Shown: positions 43,551 to 52,791 of the stretch, piece by piece | How positions within the stretch are numbered: the first letter of the stretch is position 1 | Layout of the letters: every line of letters starts with the position of its first letter | Assembly (NCBI RefSeq): GCF_003020125.1 | Contig: NZ_PYFW01000015.1 | Coordinates: 18,351-82,350 of the forward strand | Length of the DNA stretch: 64,000 nt | Source: Bradyrhizobium sp. MOS003 | GTDB lineage: Bacteria > Pseudomonadota > Alphaproteobacteria > Rhizobiales > Xanthobacteraceae | Direction: 5' to 3' | Position numbers and translations under genes: made by a program | Notes under the pieces: model-generated | Database searches by the model: none | Told to the model about the DNA's origin: nothing | The model's input: only the letters and a program-made list of their open reading frames with translations

Positions 43551-45103
43551 TTAGTCCGGCAGGCCCGCCGCGCGCAGCGCCTTGCCGAGCTTGATAGCCA
43601 GTTCGGGCGCGCAGGCGACGCCGGCGAACTGGCGGCTGATGCGGAACGCCGGCTGCAGTTCCAAGACGCATGCAGCCGCCGCCTTCGCCTCCTTGAAGCG
43701 CCCAATCGCAGCGAGAGATGCGGCGAGCTGCACCCACGTGATGCTGTGGGAGGGATTGGCCAGGTTGGAACGGTAGGCTGCATTTGCAGCCTCCTCATAA
43801 CGATCGCGACAAAAATAGCCGAGCGCCTGCGCGTCGTAGGCCGCAAAGGCCCACGGATCGAACGGACTAAGCGCATGCCGCGCTCGCTCCAGTCGATTCC
43901 GCGTTCAGCGTCCCCGGCCCAGCCCGCCACGACGCTGCCGAGAATCCATGCCAGTGCGGCTGAAGGACTCAGTGCGACCGCCGCTTCGAAAGCCGCAAAG
44001 GCCGCCTGCCGGTCATGAGCGTCCATGCCAAGCGAGAAGCCGGCAAAGGTGAGGGCGCGGGCGTCGTCGCGTCCGTGCTCGATCGCGAGGCGCGCGTGGC
44101 GCACCGACGCCACTCGATCCTCTTCCTTCAGCCCCGCACGCAAGAAGCGGTTGTGGTGGCTCATTGCGGCGAGGCCATGGGCTAGGGCGTAAGTTGGCTC
44201 GAGCGCCAAGGCGCGCTGGAGCTGCGCCAGGGCAGTCGCGGCACGATCTGGCATCCCCGAGTCGACGTCCGGCTGTGCACGCAGCACGAGTTCATAGGCG
44301 TCGAGAGTGTCGGGACGTTTGCGACGGATCCGCTCGATTTCGGCACGCCGCAGGCTTGGCTCAATAGCACCGACCACCGCCAGCGCGATCTCATCCTGCA
44401 ACGCGAACAGATCGCCCGCGATGCGGTCGTAGCGCTCGGCCCATACATATCCGCCGTTGGCTGCATCTGCGAGCTGCGCGTTGATACGAATACGGTCGTC
44501 GGCGCGCCGCACGCTGCCCTGCAGGACATACCGCACGCCTAGATCGCTGCCAACATGCTTCACGTCCGCGACGCGCTCGCGCCAGACAAAGCTCGAATTG
44601 CGCGCGATCACGAACAGCCAACTGATGCGCGATAAGCCCGTGATGATGTCGTCGACCATGCCGTCTGCGAACCAGGCGGCTTCGCCCGAGTGCTCGAACG
44701 GCAGCACAGCTATGGAGGGCTTTTCCGGCAGCCACAACCTGGCCGAATGCTCGCCCTGATCTGCATCTGCACCGACCCGGTTGGCAATCGGGCCGACATA
44801 GCGATAGCCGCGACGTGGCAGCGTTTCGATCCAGCGCTCACCGCCGTCTTGCCCGAGCGCGCGGCGCAGCGCCGCGATCTGAACCGTGAGATTGCTTTCC
44901 TCAACATTGAGCCCGGGCCATGCGGCATCCATCAGCGTGTCTTTTCCGACGGGAGCCGGCGCGCGCTCCAGCAGCAGGCGTAGCAGCGCCGCACCCCGCC
45001 GGCCGAGCACGGCCGTCGCGTCGCCTCGGATCAAAGCGCCGGTCTCGGCATCGAGTACAAAGGAGCCGAATTTGTAGGTGACTGGTCGGGGATCCAGGGC
45101 CAT
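43551..45103 (-). pseudogene. winged-helix/TPR regulator, frameshifted
   Basis: The N-terminal OmpR-type winged helix (YKFGSFVLDAETGALIRGDA, WIETLPRRGYRYVG, about 8-105) is followed by the adenylate-cyclase-associated domain (KPSIAVLPFEHSG, FADGMVDDIITGLSRISWLF VIAR, VRYVLQGSVRR) and TPR repeats. At about 43877 (GMRLV/RSIRG versus RLSPFDPWAFAAYDAQALGY) one base is missing; in the other frame the TPR region continues to a natural stop at 43551. Such proteins are ToxR-like regulators without a kinase. With the shift repaired the protein would have about 520 residues. The gene is divergent from a cupin gene. Confidence 0.85.
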
Positions 45104-45201
45104 TTCCGCAACATTTTGCATCAATTTCGGAGTTGTTTCACGATCTTTGGACGGCGGAAAGACAGGATAGTGCTCCCCATTATCCCGTTGGAGGGCTCAA
45201 C

Positions 45202-45645
45202 ATGAGTGGCAAGGCGATCATCCGCAGACCAGACGAGGGCAAGTTCGTTAGGCTCGCCGGCCAGCCCATGGCCTTTCTGGTCACCGGCAACGATACCCGA
45301 CATACCTCGATGTTTCGTTGGACGATTTCGCCCGGCTTCGCTACCGGGTTGCATGTCCATCGCGTTCAGGAAGAAACATTCTATGTCCTGGAAGGTGAAT
45401 GCGAATGGCAAGTGAATGCCACGCCTGGCACCTACTTGTTCCTGCCGCCAGGCGTTCCGCACAACATTGCAAATGCCTCAAACAAGATCGCGCGTGTCCT
45501 CATGACCGTCTCGCCCCCGGGGCACGAGCGATATTTCGAGGAGTTGGCCGAGATTGTAGCGCGCGGCGGCACGGCTGATCCCACGACGATCGCCGAGCTG
45601 CGGGCCCGGTTTGACACAGATCAGCTAACGGCACTTAGAGGCTAG
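45202..45645 (+). CDS. cupin domain-containing protein
   Basis: A 147 aa single-domain cupin. Motif 1 is GLHVHRVQEETFYVLEGE and motif 2 is GTYLFLPPGVPHNI, giving the His/Glu metal site. GGAGGG precedes the ATG at 45202 and excludes a longer reading. The last ~40 residues form helices (YFEELAEIVARGG), as in small-molecule dioxygenase-like cupins. The substrate is unknown. It is divergent from the broken regulator, which may have controlled it. Confidence 0.88.
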   Translation: MSGKAIIRRPDEGKFVRLAGQPMAFLVTGNDTRHTSMFRWTISPGFATGLHVHRVQEETFYVLEGECEWQVNATPGTYLFLPPGVPHNIANASNKIARVLMTVSPPGHERYFEELAEIVARGGTADPTTIAELRARFDTDQLTALRG

Positions 45646-45944
45646 GCAGTTCCGCGGCAGGATACGGAAGCCGCTTGGCGCAATCTTGTGGTCCAACCTC
45701 TCTTTACGGTCAAAGTAGCCGCAGCGCACGATGCTGGAGATGGTCCGCTAAGGGTCAGAATCCGTCCTGACGAACCCGAAACGCGATGCTACGTCTAACT
45801 TGCAAAACAGACATCGTCAGACCGGCCGGGCGTAGTCCATGGCTCGTTGCCCCCGAAAGCATGTGAACTGGCGCACATCTTGCTCCACTAACAGGGCCTA
45901 TGGTCTAGCGAGCTTTCCCGCGAGACAGAAAAGGGCCGCTCCCA

Positions 45945-46181
45945 ATGCCAACGTCTCTACCGGAACGAACGAAGCCTGACGGTCAGCCGTCGCTAAGGAA
46001 AATCGCAGCAATGTCTGTTGTCTACGGCACTGTGCTGGTCGTCTTCGTTGGTCTCATTGCTTACGATGCACGGGTCGCAACTTGGATATCTGAAGCGGCC
46101 CAAGCAGAGTTTTCCAGTTCTAATGAGACGGTGGCTTCGCAACCGGTCAAACTGGCAGTGCAAAAGGCCGTTATTAAGTAG
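45945..46181 (+). CDS. hypothetical single-pass membrane protein
   Basis: A 78 aa protein with one transmembrane helix (SVVYGTVLVVFVGLIAYDA, about 24-42) and a polar C-terminus. The start signal is weak. The 300 bp before it hold a dispersed GTCCGCTAAGGGTCA repeat at 45742. Not recognised. Confidence 0.5.
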   Translation: MPTSLPERTKPDGQPSLRKIAAMSVVYGTVLVVFVGLIAYDARVATWISEAAQAEFSSSNETVASQPVKLAVQKAVIK

Positions 46182-46465
46182 CCGGCAGGACGCACTTGGC
46201 CGGCCCAAGGCCCAACTTTCTAATTCGCTCGCGTCATGCATAAGATGGCGGTTGAAGCAAGCGCGAGTCCGCCTCTGGTCCACCGCCGATAGCCGAAGTC
46301 ATGATGATTTCAGGCTTGTTCGGCTACGGGCCAAAGCAGCCGTCACCAAAGGGACGAAATTTTCCGCTGCACAGAGAGACCTCGCGCTAGAATTTTATCC
46401 CGTAATTCCACGTAAAGTAATGCCCCCAAAGCGCGGACTTTCTATGCCAGTGTTAGTCGGGGCTG

Positions 46466-46627
46466 ATGGAAAAGAGAAACTTCCCCGTAGAGCCGAAATG
46501 CCTCAAGTGCGGTTCGCCACTTAAATAGTGAACGTGCTTCTAGATCCCATCTCGGGCCGCAGCCACCGTCTCTTATCGCTGTACCTGCGGCTACCAGGAA
46601 TGGGATCTAGGCAACAAATCAGCGTGA
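46466..46627 (+). pseudogene. zinc-ribbon mini-protein, frameshifted paralog
   Basis: Pieces in three frames give FPVEPKCLKCGSPLK, then VNVLLDPISGRSHRL, then YRCTCGYQEWDLGNKSA. The pattern CxxCGS...LDPxxGRSxRL..CxCG...WD matches the intact 52 aa protein at 51149-51307. Shifts lie near 46522 and 46577. Confidence 0.65.
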
Positions 46628-46687
46628 GCGAAGCCACCGCCGTCGTCTGTTTCTCAGTCGCTACGCTGTCAGACGATTCCTTTTCTC

Positions 46688-46927
46688 TCAATTGGCCTTT
46701 CTAGGAAAAGCTTTCGATGCTTTAGCAATCGCTCGCGTTGTGTCCGCGAGGCGCTTAGCAATGTCTCGCATCCTGCGAGCCGCTTGTTCTAAAGCAGAAT
46801 TATCAGCCGGGCTTGCCACCAATAGCGAATTTACCATTGCGTTGAGATCTTCGAGTTGCCGTCTGCACTGCGCAAATTCGGAATGAAGTAAGTCCAAATC
46901 GGGTGTGTCCGGAAGCTGCGCTTTCAC
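46688..46927 (-). CDS. hypothetical coiled-coil protein
   Basis: A 79 aa protein from GTG 46927 with AGGG upstream. LLHSEFAQCRRQLEDLNAMV and ALEQAARRMRDIAKRLADTT form two amphipathic helices. It ends in a basic tail (FPRKAN). No family recognised. Confidence 0.55.
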   Translation of the reverse strand: MKAQLPDTPDLDLLHSEFAQCRRQLEDLNAMVNSLLVASPADNSALEQAARRMRDIAKRLADTTRAIAKASKAFPRKAN

Positions 46928-47434
46928 TTGGATCCCTGCCCCACATCAGCCTGGACAACCGACATGTTCCGTTTAGTGCCATCAATATGCGTCTTCACTC
47001 GGCGCACTGCCAATAGCCCAAGTCGGGCCTTCACCGAGCCGGCTCTTGTCACACCGTCCAAGCCGAACGAGAATTGCCATCGATCAACGCTGATGCGTTT
47101 CACAACATAGTGTATACCGCAGTGAAACCCGGAGTATGATTCGGCAACGCCATGAAATTTTGTGGAAGCTCAAGCAGTCAATTAGACGACAAAAGTATAA
47201 GCTTTAGAGCTCACCGAGTAGTCCGGAAAATACCGGACCGTAGAATCCACAAGGCCGAACAGAGGTCCGCTTTGGGTCAAAGGCGGCGGTCCGCACCGGA
47301 GGCGATCACTTCTTCTGTGCCCCCGACTACAGACCTACCGTTGCACTGCGCCAAGATGCGATGGGCCAGGAGGTGACGTCCAGCGGCCGCTGCGCTCAGC
47401 CTGCTAAGAAGCAAATGGGAGGTCGCTTGGGTGA
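46928..47434. other. intergenic, no supported gene; one dispersed repeat
   Basis: Only motif-free short frames. GAGGTCCGCTTTGGGTCAAA at about 47261-47280 is a copy of the dispersed repeat. Confidence 0.5.
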
Positions 47435-48760
47435 CTATCCGCTGGCCGCAAACAGGTCCCACTTTCCGGGCAGCCCTTTGAGTTCGTGAGATCCGCGCTC
47501 GGCGAATTTCAGTCCGGCTCCCGCCACCAGGTCGGTGACGACCCGCGACACCAGAACTTCGTCGGATCCACAATGCGACATGACGCGCGCGGCCGCGTGC
47601 ACCGCGACGCCGCCAACGTCACTACCTCTCATCTCGATTTCCCCAGTGTGGAGGCCGGCGCGAACGGAGAGCCCGATCTGCTTTGCCGCCGATCCGAACG
47701 CGAGCGCGCAGCGCACCGCTCGTCCAGGGCCGTCGAAGGTCGCGAGTACGCCGTCCCCAGTGCTTTTCACCAGATTCCCGCGGTGCTTGCTTACCATCTC
47801 CCTTGCAATCTGGTCGTGCTCGCCGAGCAGACGAACCCATCGCTCGTCGCCCATCGCAGTCGCGTTGCGGGTGGAGTCAATGATATCGGTGAAAAGCACG
47901 GTGGTCAGCACGCGCTCAAACTCGAGGAGGCCGTGATCGCGTCGGCCGGTGACGAACTCTTCGATATCTCCGGGTACGGTCTCATTATTGGAGGTCCAAA
48001 CCGCGTGGTCGCCAATGGGATACTCGATGTATCTGACGCCTGCGATCGCTGCTGCAAGCTTTCGGCCCAAGGCGACCGGCACTTGCAGATCCGCCTTGCT
48101 GTGCAACACGAGGGTCGGCACCTGCAACGTCGGTAGGATCGCGGTGACGTCTATCTGGCGGTTGAGCCGTAGGAGTGTTCGCAGCGCTCCGGGACTACTC
48201 GCCAACCGCTCCCATTTGGCATATTGCGCGATGACAGCTGGATCGACCGCCTCGCTGGGAGCGATAGATTTGGTCAGTTCGCCTGTACCCCAGAGCCTCA
48301 GAATCTGCTCAAGACGTGCCTCCCACGCTTCTTCCGATAGGCGGTCTGCGGATCGGCTGAAACATCCGGTTAGAATGAGATGGGAAACGCGGTCCGGGTA
48401 TGTCGCGGCGAAGAGGATACTCATGCAACCACCTTCGGAGAACCCGATCAGGGCCGCGCGTTCGGAGCCGATGGTATCCATGACGGCACGGACGTCGTCC
48501 ATACGCTCTTCGAGGGTCGGCGCCCCCGACATCCGGTCCGACATCCCTTGTCCGCGCTTGTCAAAGGTCACGACCCGAGCGAAGCTCGCGAGCCGCCGCA
48601 GAAAAGCGGTGTATCCTGGCAACTCGTGCTGAAATTCGATGTGTGAGATGAACCCGGGAACCACAATTAGGTCTATCGGCCCATCGCCTGTCACTTGATA
48701 GGCGACGCTAACGTCGCTGTTCAGGGCATACCGTGTCTCAGGCAGCTTGAATTCAATCAT
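47435..48760 (-). CDS. alpha/beta hydrolase fused to class III adenylate/guanylate cyclase
   Basis: A 441 aa protein. The N-terminal domain (about 1-260) is an alpha/beta hydrolase with a nucleophile elbow in ALIGFSEGGCMS and the acid/His pair in VLHSKADLQVP and GDHAVW. The C-terminal domain (about 275-440) is a class III cyclase with metal-binding Asp in TVLFTDIIDSTRNA and the second motif in VKSTGDGVLATFDG, followed by VRAGLHTGEIE. This fusion type is common in Bradyrhizobium and Mycobacterium-like genomes. The hydrolase may sense a small ester or lactone and control cAMP production. No obvious operon partner. Confidence 0.92.
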   Translation of the reverse strand: MIEFKLPETRYALNSDVSVAYQVTGDGPIDLIVVPGFISHIEFQHELPGYTAFLRRLASFARVVTFDKRGQGMSDRMSGAPTLEERMDDVRAVMDTIGSERAALIGFSEGGCMSILFAATYPDRVSHLILTGCFSRSADRLSEEAWEARLEQILRLWGTGELTKSIAPSEAVDPAVIAQYAKWERLASSPGALRTLLRLNRQIDVTAILPTLQVPTLVLHSKADLQVPVALGRKLAAAIAGVRYIEYPIGDHAVWTSNNETVPGDIEEFVTGRRDHGLLEFERVLTTVLFTDIIDSTRNATAMGDERWVRLLGEHDQIAREMVSKHRGNLVKSTGDGVLATFDGPGRAVRCALAFGSAAKQIGLSVRAGLHTGEIEMRGSDVGGVAVHAAARVMSHCGSDEVLVSRVVTDLVAGAGLKFAERGSHELKGLPGKWDLFAASG

Positions 48761-49063
48761 CGAGCAAAACCTCGGGCCTACTCCATTGTTGCCTCCTAAA
48801 TATCTGAGATCAACCCCGAAGCATCTGCGCCTCTGCCACGACGTAAAAGCACCTCAGCGCCCGTTTCGCGCAGGTCCGCCCTGGTTCAATGGCGTCGGCT
48901 TGGCCCGATCGACGCCTTCTTCCGATTGTCGCCTTTGGGTCAAAGCCGGTCCTGCCATCGCTCGAATTGGACGCAAGTACGTCTCCAATCGTCCATAAGC
49001 GGACGCCGGATTGGAAGGGCTCCGGGCGGAAAATGACCAGCCTCACTAGATGAGGAGGTCAAC
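48761..49063. other. intergenic, dispersed repeat
   Basis: GTCGCCTTTGGGTCAAAGCC at about 48928 belongs to the dispersed GGGTCA repeat family, and ATAAGCGGACGCC follows 60 bp later. No gene is supported. Confidence 0.45.
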
Positions 49064-49694
49064 ATGACCGCGACCCCGAGCACCACCGCCGCCTCGAAGC
49101 AGGTTCCCTGGAACAAAGGTAAGATCGTCGGTGCAAAGCCGCCGCTCCGTCCCAAGCATGTCTGGTCAATCTTGACCAAGCTCCAGGTCGAAGGCCGAAC
49201 GCGCGATCTCGCAATGTTCAACGTCGCCATCGACAGCAAGCTCCGCGGCTGCGACGTCGTAGCCTTGAAAGTTGATGACGTTGCGCCAGGAGGATATTCG
49301 GCCGACCGCGCGACCGTCCGACAGAAGAAGACCGGCCGGCCAGTCAAATTTGAACTGACAGAATCGACCCGGCAGGCAATCGACGAGTACCTACGGCTTA
49401 CCGGGCAAGAAGCCAGGAGAATATCTGTTCACCGGCCGACGCCTGAGTGGACCTATGACGGCCCGCCAGTATGCTCGCCTCCTATCCCGCTGGCTCGCCG
49501 ACATCGGACTGGACCCGCACCTGTTCGGGACGCATTCCCTTCGCCGGACCAAGGCGACATTGATCTATCGCCGAACCGGCAACCTGCGAGCTGTGCAGCT
49601 ACTTCTGGGACATACTAAGATCGAGAGCACCGTTCGATATCTCGGCATCGAGGTCGACGACGCGCTCGCGATAGCAGAACAAGTCGACGTCTGA
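49064..49694 (+). pseudogene. tyrosine-type recombinase/integrase, frameshifted
   Basis: The first frame gives PWNKGKIVGAKPPLRPKHVW, RTRDLAMFNVAIDSKLRGCD and VRQKKTGRPVKFELTE. After one extra base near 49409 the second continues KKPGEYLFTGRRLSGPMTAR, then HLFGTHSLRRTKATLIYRRT and LLLGHTKIESTVRYLGIEVD. The catalytic R (SKLRGCD), H-x-x-R (HSLRR), H (GHTK) and Tyr (VRYLG) of the family are all present. These ~205 aa integrases are frequent in Bradyrhizobium accessory DNA. GGAGG precedes the ATG. As written it is non-functional. Confidence 0.85.
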
Positions 49695-49907
49695 CTTCGG
49701 GGGCAGAGCAGACGTACTCTGCGCTGCCCTCACAGACGGCTCCGGGCCACAAGCGGGCATGCCAAATGCTCCAGCCCCTTGCTTAAGCCTTAGCGCTTAA
49801 GGACCGGGGAAGTTTACTCCCTCAGGGTAGCTAGTTCTTAGCTGCGCTATGGAACTACCCGTAGTTTGCCGGACATCGTAAGGTACCCCGGTGTGTTAGA
49901 GCAGCTG

Positions 49908-49950
49908 ATGTCACTGACCGAAAGTCGGTGAGCGCGTTTGGGACGAGTAG
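49908..49950 (+). pseudogene. zinc-ribbon mini-gene remnant with internal deletion
   Basis: ATGTCACTGACCGAAAGTC followed at once by GGTGAGCGCGTTTGGGACGA. These are the first and last codons of the intact gene at 51149-51307, with about 110 bp in between missing. The sequence on both sides (GTAGTTTGCCGGAC; AGCCAATCAGTCC) is also shared with the intact locus. The surrounding 49695-50087 holds no other gene. Confidence 0.7.
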
Positions 49951-50087
49951 CCAATCAGTCCCTCAGGAGAGCGCGTCGAAGCGACCTCGACAGAGTGTTT
50001 TATGGCTCCTGGACTTCAGGGCTCTTCGGAGGCCGCATGTCTGATGTTACCGCAATCGGCAGCGCCTGACCCATTTGAACGACGGTG

Positions 50088-50426
50088 CTATTTGCGAGAC
50101 GATGATATCTCAACACGCAATCGGTGGCAGATGTCTTCAAGCTGAGTTTGCGTATTTTCGACGTTCACAACCGTCCGGTCCGCTCGCTCCCGTTCCGGGG
50201 TGCCGAAGGCGTCAGCATCGCGGGCTGCTTTCAATCGCGTCACCCTTACGCGACCGCTTGCGGCTCTGAGCTCGGCAAACTCTAGATCTTCAGGAACGAA
50301 ACCGAGCTTTTCACCCTCCGCCACGAGCAACATCGTGACAGCGCTACGATCGTGAGGGCTGAGACCGTGAGCATAGAGGAGGCCGAGGTAATGGTCTATG
50401 TTTGAGCGCGCAACATATCGGTGCAT
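50088..50426 (-). CDS. conserved hypothetical protein
   Basis: A 112 aa protein from ATG 50426: MHRYVARSNIDHYLGLLYAH, TVTMLLVAEGEKLG-like helices and DLEFAELRAASGRVRVTRLK. The pattern 'R.NI.HY..LL...L....R..V..LL..E..KL' is a family widespread in Bradyrhizobium with no known role. The last ~30 residues look different from relatives and may be an extension. Confidence 0.65.
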   Translation of the reverse strand: MHRYVARSNIDHYLGLLYAHGLSPHDRSAVTMLLVAEGEKLGFVPEDLEFAELRAASGRVRVTRLKAARDADAFGTPERERADRTVVNVENTQTQLEDICHRLRVEISSSRK

Positions 50427-50455
50427 GACGCCAATCCCCGTAAGGTAATATAGTA

Positions 50456-50848
50456 TCAGCAATTACGCCTTGGGGCGAGGATGAACCGCGCTGTTTGAGG
50501 ACCGTCCAGGTCACTAGCCCTCGTCACGGCAGTCGCGACAGCTCCGCCAACTGGGGGCAAAACCGAACCGCCCAATGCATCCTCCGTGCTGGGGACCAGC
50601 CAATCGACCGCGAGGAGGCAAGCTTCGAGGACAATGAAGGCGGCCAGACCGCCGACCCAACCTAGGCCAATGTCACGTCGGTTGACGCAATTCTTCGCTG
50701 TTCGCCCATGCTTGAAAGTCGGGACCTGCATTGGGTCGATGTCGTCACACTTGATACAGCGAAACTTGCGACCGCCTGTCTTAACCATCACGAAGTGCAT
50801 CGGCCTGCCGCATTTCGGGCAGATCGGACGAGGGGAGTTTTTGGGCAT
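50456..50848 (-). CDS. zinc-ribbon membrane protein
   Basis: A 130 aa protein. An N-terminal zinc ribbon has CPKCGRPMHFV and FRCIKCDDIDPMQV (residues 10-37), followed after a linker by one transmembrane helix (LGWVGGLAAFIVLEACLLAV, about 62-82) and a polar tail. Similar small Zn proteins are common in Bradyrhizobium. It is not a close relative of the 52 aa zinc-ribbon protein at 51149. Confidence 0.7.
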   Translation of the reverse strand: MPKNSPRPICPKCGRPMHFVMVKTGGRKFRCIKCDDIDPMQVPTFKHGRTAKNCVNRRDIGLGWVGGLAAFIVLEACLLAVDWLVPSTEDALGGSVLPPVGGAVATAVTRASDLDGPQTARFILAPRRNC

Positions 50849-51148
50849 GGGGGCTCACGCTGACTGAGGGCGCGAGTCTTCCGCTCACAGTCATCGGACA
50901 AAGTTGGTGAGCCGATGATGAAACCAAGCTAATCACCCCTTGCTATGGCTGCATTAGAAAAGAACCGGGCTACGTATTGGTACGGAGCTGCCCCATTGGT
51001 TCAACGGCTTCCGGTTACCTCTGGTCTCCCATCTCTGACCGATGGGAGTCCTTTCGATGATTTGGGCAGCGCGAAGCAGGACGTAAGGGAGGTCAACCCC
51101 ATAGTTTGTCGGACTGATCGAGGTAGCCCATCCTGTTAGCATCAGCCG

Positions 51149-51307
51149 ATGTCAACGACCGAAAATTGCAACAAGGAAAAGCCTCAGCCGAGATGCTCCC
51201 GGTGTGGTTCCTTCCCTCGTTTAGTCGAGCACATTCTTGATCCTACGACGGGCCGTAGCGTGCGCTTGTTCTTATGCAAATGCGGGGAGCGTGTTTGGGA
51301 CGACTAG
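51149..51307 (+). CDS. 52 aa zinc-ribbon protein
   Basis: ATG 51149 to TAG 51305-51307. The product has CSRCGSFPRLVEHILDPTTG followed by RSVRLFLCKCGERVWDD: two Cys pairs (CxxC and CxC) flanking a beta-hairpin, i.e. a compact zinc ribbon. It is the only intact member of a family of three in this 5-kb region (46466 and 49908 are broken). Role unknown; such ribbons may bind nucleic acid or a protein partner. Confidence 0.65.
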   Translation: MSTTENCNKEKPQPRCSRCGSFPRLVEHILDPTTGRSVRLFLCKCGERVWDD

Positions 51308-51362
51308 CCAATCAGTCCTTCAGGGCTGGCCGTCGCTCCCGCTCACTCCACTTCAGGACAGT

Positions 51363-51563
51363 TTACGTCGGTGGCCGGAGACCGGGCGACAGCAGCCACT
51401 CACTGATGTGCGAGCCGGTCTCAGCGACCCGTGCTTTGCTGATTGCACGTTCCCGCTCAAGGCCTGGTGGAAGCAGTGTAGCTTGCTCGCGCAGCCGCCG
51501 GGCCTCTGCAGCTAGGCGTTCTTCAAGGGATGTGGTTTGTTTGATGCGGCGTCGCAGTTGCAT
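51363..51563 (-). CDS. conserved hypothetical protein
   Basis: A 66 aa protein from ATG 51563: TSLEERLAAEARRLREQATL, LPPGLEREXA-type turn and ARVAETGSHISEWLLSPGLR. This is a common Bradyrhizobium small protein (helical, 'ERLA..A..LR..A..LPPG.ERE...KAR.AET..HI..WL.SPGL'). A longer reading to 51668 lacks similarity. Confidence 0.72.
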   Translation of the reverse strand: MQLRRRIKQTTSLEERLAAEARRLREQATLLPPGLERERAISKARVAETGSHISEWLLSPGLRPPT

Positions 51564-51852
51564 GGCTCTAGCTCCTGTCCAGACGGAAGGACGCAGACGC
51601 CGCGATGGCGTTCTATTCATCGCGGTGATTGGCTTTGTTAACACCTGTGGCAGACCAAATCTGAGCAAATCTAACCACTCGTCGCGAAGCTCCCTCAGGA
51701 AAAGCTCGATGTCTAGAGTCTGCTAAGGGCGGTTATCGCACATCAGTTGGAGGTGCCCCGGGGATGTCAGCAGAGAGCCAGAGGACTAAACCGCTCGCGC
51801 GGTAGGGCACGACAGCCGACAGCAAGGCTGAGGGGATAGCGCGACGGGGCGT

Positions 51853-51895
51853 CCTGTCTTGAGATGAGGGGTTCGCAACCTTCACCCAAGACAGG
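51853..51895. repeat. inverted repeat upstream of the recombinase gene
   Basis: CCTGTCTTG (51853-51861) and CAAGACAGG (51887-51895) with a 25-nt loop, ending 10 bp before the recombinase ATG. Could be part of the IS91 terminus or a regulatory hairpin. Confidence 0.6.
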
Positions 51896-51904
51896 AGCAT
51901 CCCC

Positions 51905-52779
51905 ATGACCGACGAGGCCATGAGCCCGTTGCGGCGGCGCATGATCGAAGACATGACGATCCGCAAGTTCGCGCCGAAGACCCAACATGACTACGTGCAG
52001 AGGGTCAAGAACTTCTCGGCGTTCCTCGGGCGATCGCCGGATACGGCGAGCTTCGAGGACGTGCGGCGCTATCACTCCATTTGGCATCTAGCGGTGTCGG
52101 CGTGCCGACCATCAACCAGCCCGTCTCGACACTGCGGTTCTTCTTCCGGGTCACGCTCAAACGCCATGAGATCATCGAGCACACGCATGTCGTTCACGAG
52201 CCTCGCAAGCTGCCGGTGGTGCTGAGCGTGGAGGAAGTGGCGCGGCTGCTCGATGCGGCACCCGGACTCAAATACAGGGCGGCACTCAGCGTGGCCTACG
52301 GCGCGGGCCTGCGTGCCAACGAGGTGGTCTCGCTCAAGGTCTCCGATATCGACAGCAAACGGATGATCATCCGCGTCGAACAGGGCAAGGGCGGCAAGGA
52401 CCGCAATGTCATGCTGTCGCCTAGCCTGCTCGACCTGCTGCGCGCCTGGTGGAAGGTGGCGCGCCCCCAGGGCTGGCTGTTTCCTGGCCGCGACCCGGCG
52501 CAGCCGATGACGACGCGGCAGCTCAATCGGGCCTGCCATGCCGCCGCCCAAGTAGCGGAGATCAACAAGCGGGTATCGCTGCATGCCCTGAGGCACAGCT
52601 TCGCCACCCATCTCTTGGAGCAGAATATCGACGTGCGCGTGATCCAGGTGCTGCTCGGTCACGCCAAGCTCGATACGACGGCGCTCTATACCCGGGTCGC
52701 CACCAAGACGATCAGCGAGGTCATGAGCCCGCTGGAACACATCGCGGTCAAGCTGAAGGAGGCCCGGCCGCCCGGCTGA
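51905..52779 (+). pseudogene. tyrosine-type site-specific recombinase of the IS91 element, frameshifted
   Basis: The N-terminal SAM-like domain is in the first frame (MSPLRRRMIEDMTIRKFAPK, YVQRVKNFSAFLGRSPDTAS). After a missing base at about 52070 (RRYHSIWH versus RRY-QLHLASSGVGVP) the second frame holds the catalytic domain: AYGAGLRANEVVSLKVSDID (Arg), LHALRHSFATHLLEQ (H-x-x-R), LLGHAKLDTTALYTRV (His and Tyr). This recombinase regularly accompanies IS91-family transposases. Only the single missing base disables it. Confidence 0.88.
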
Positions 52780-52791
52780 CGCGAGCCCGGC

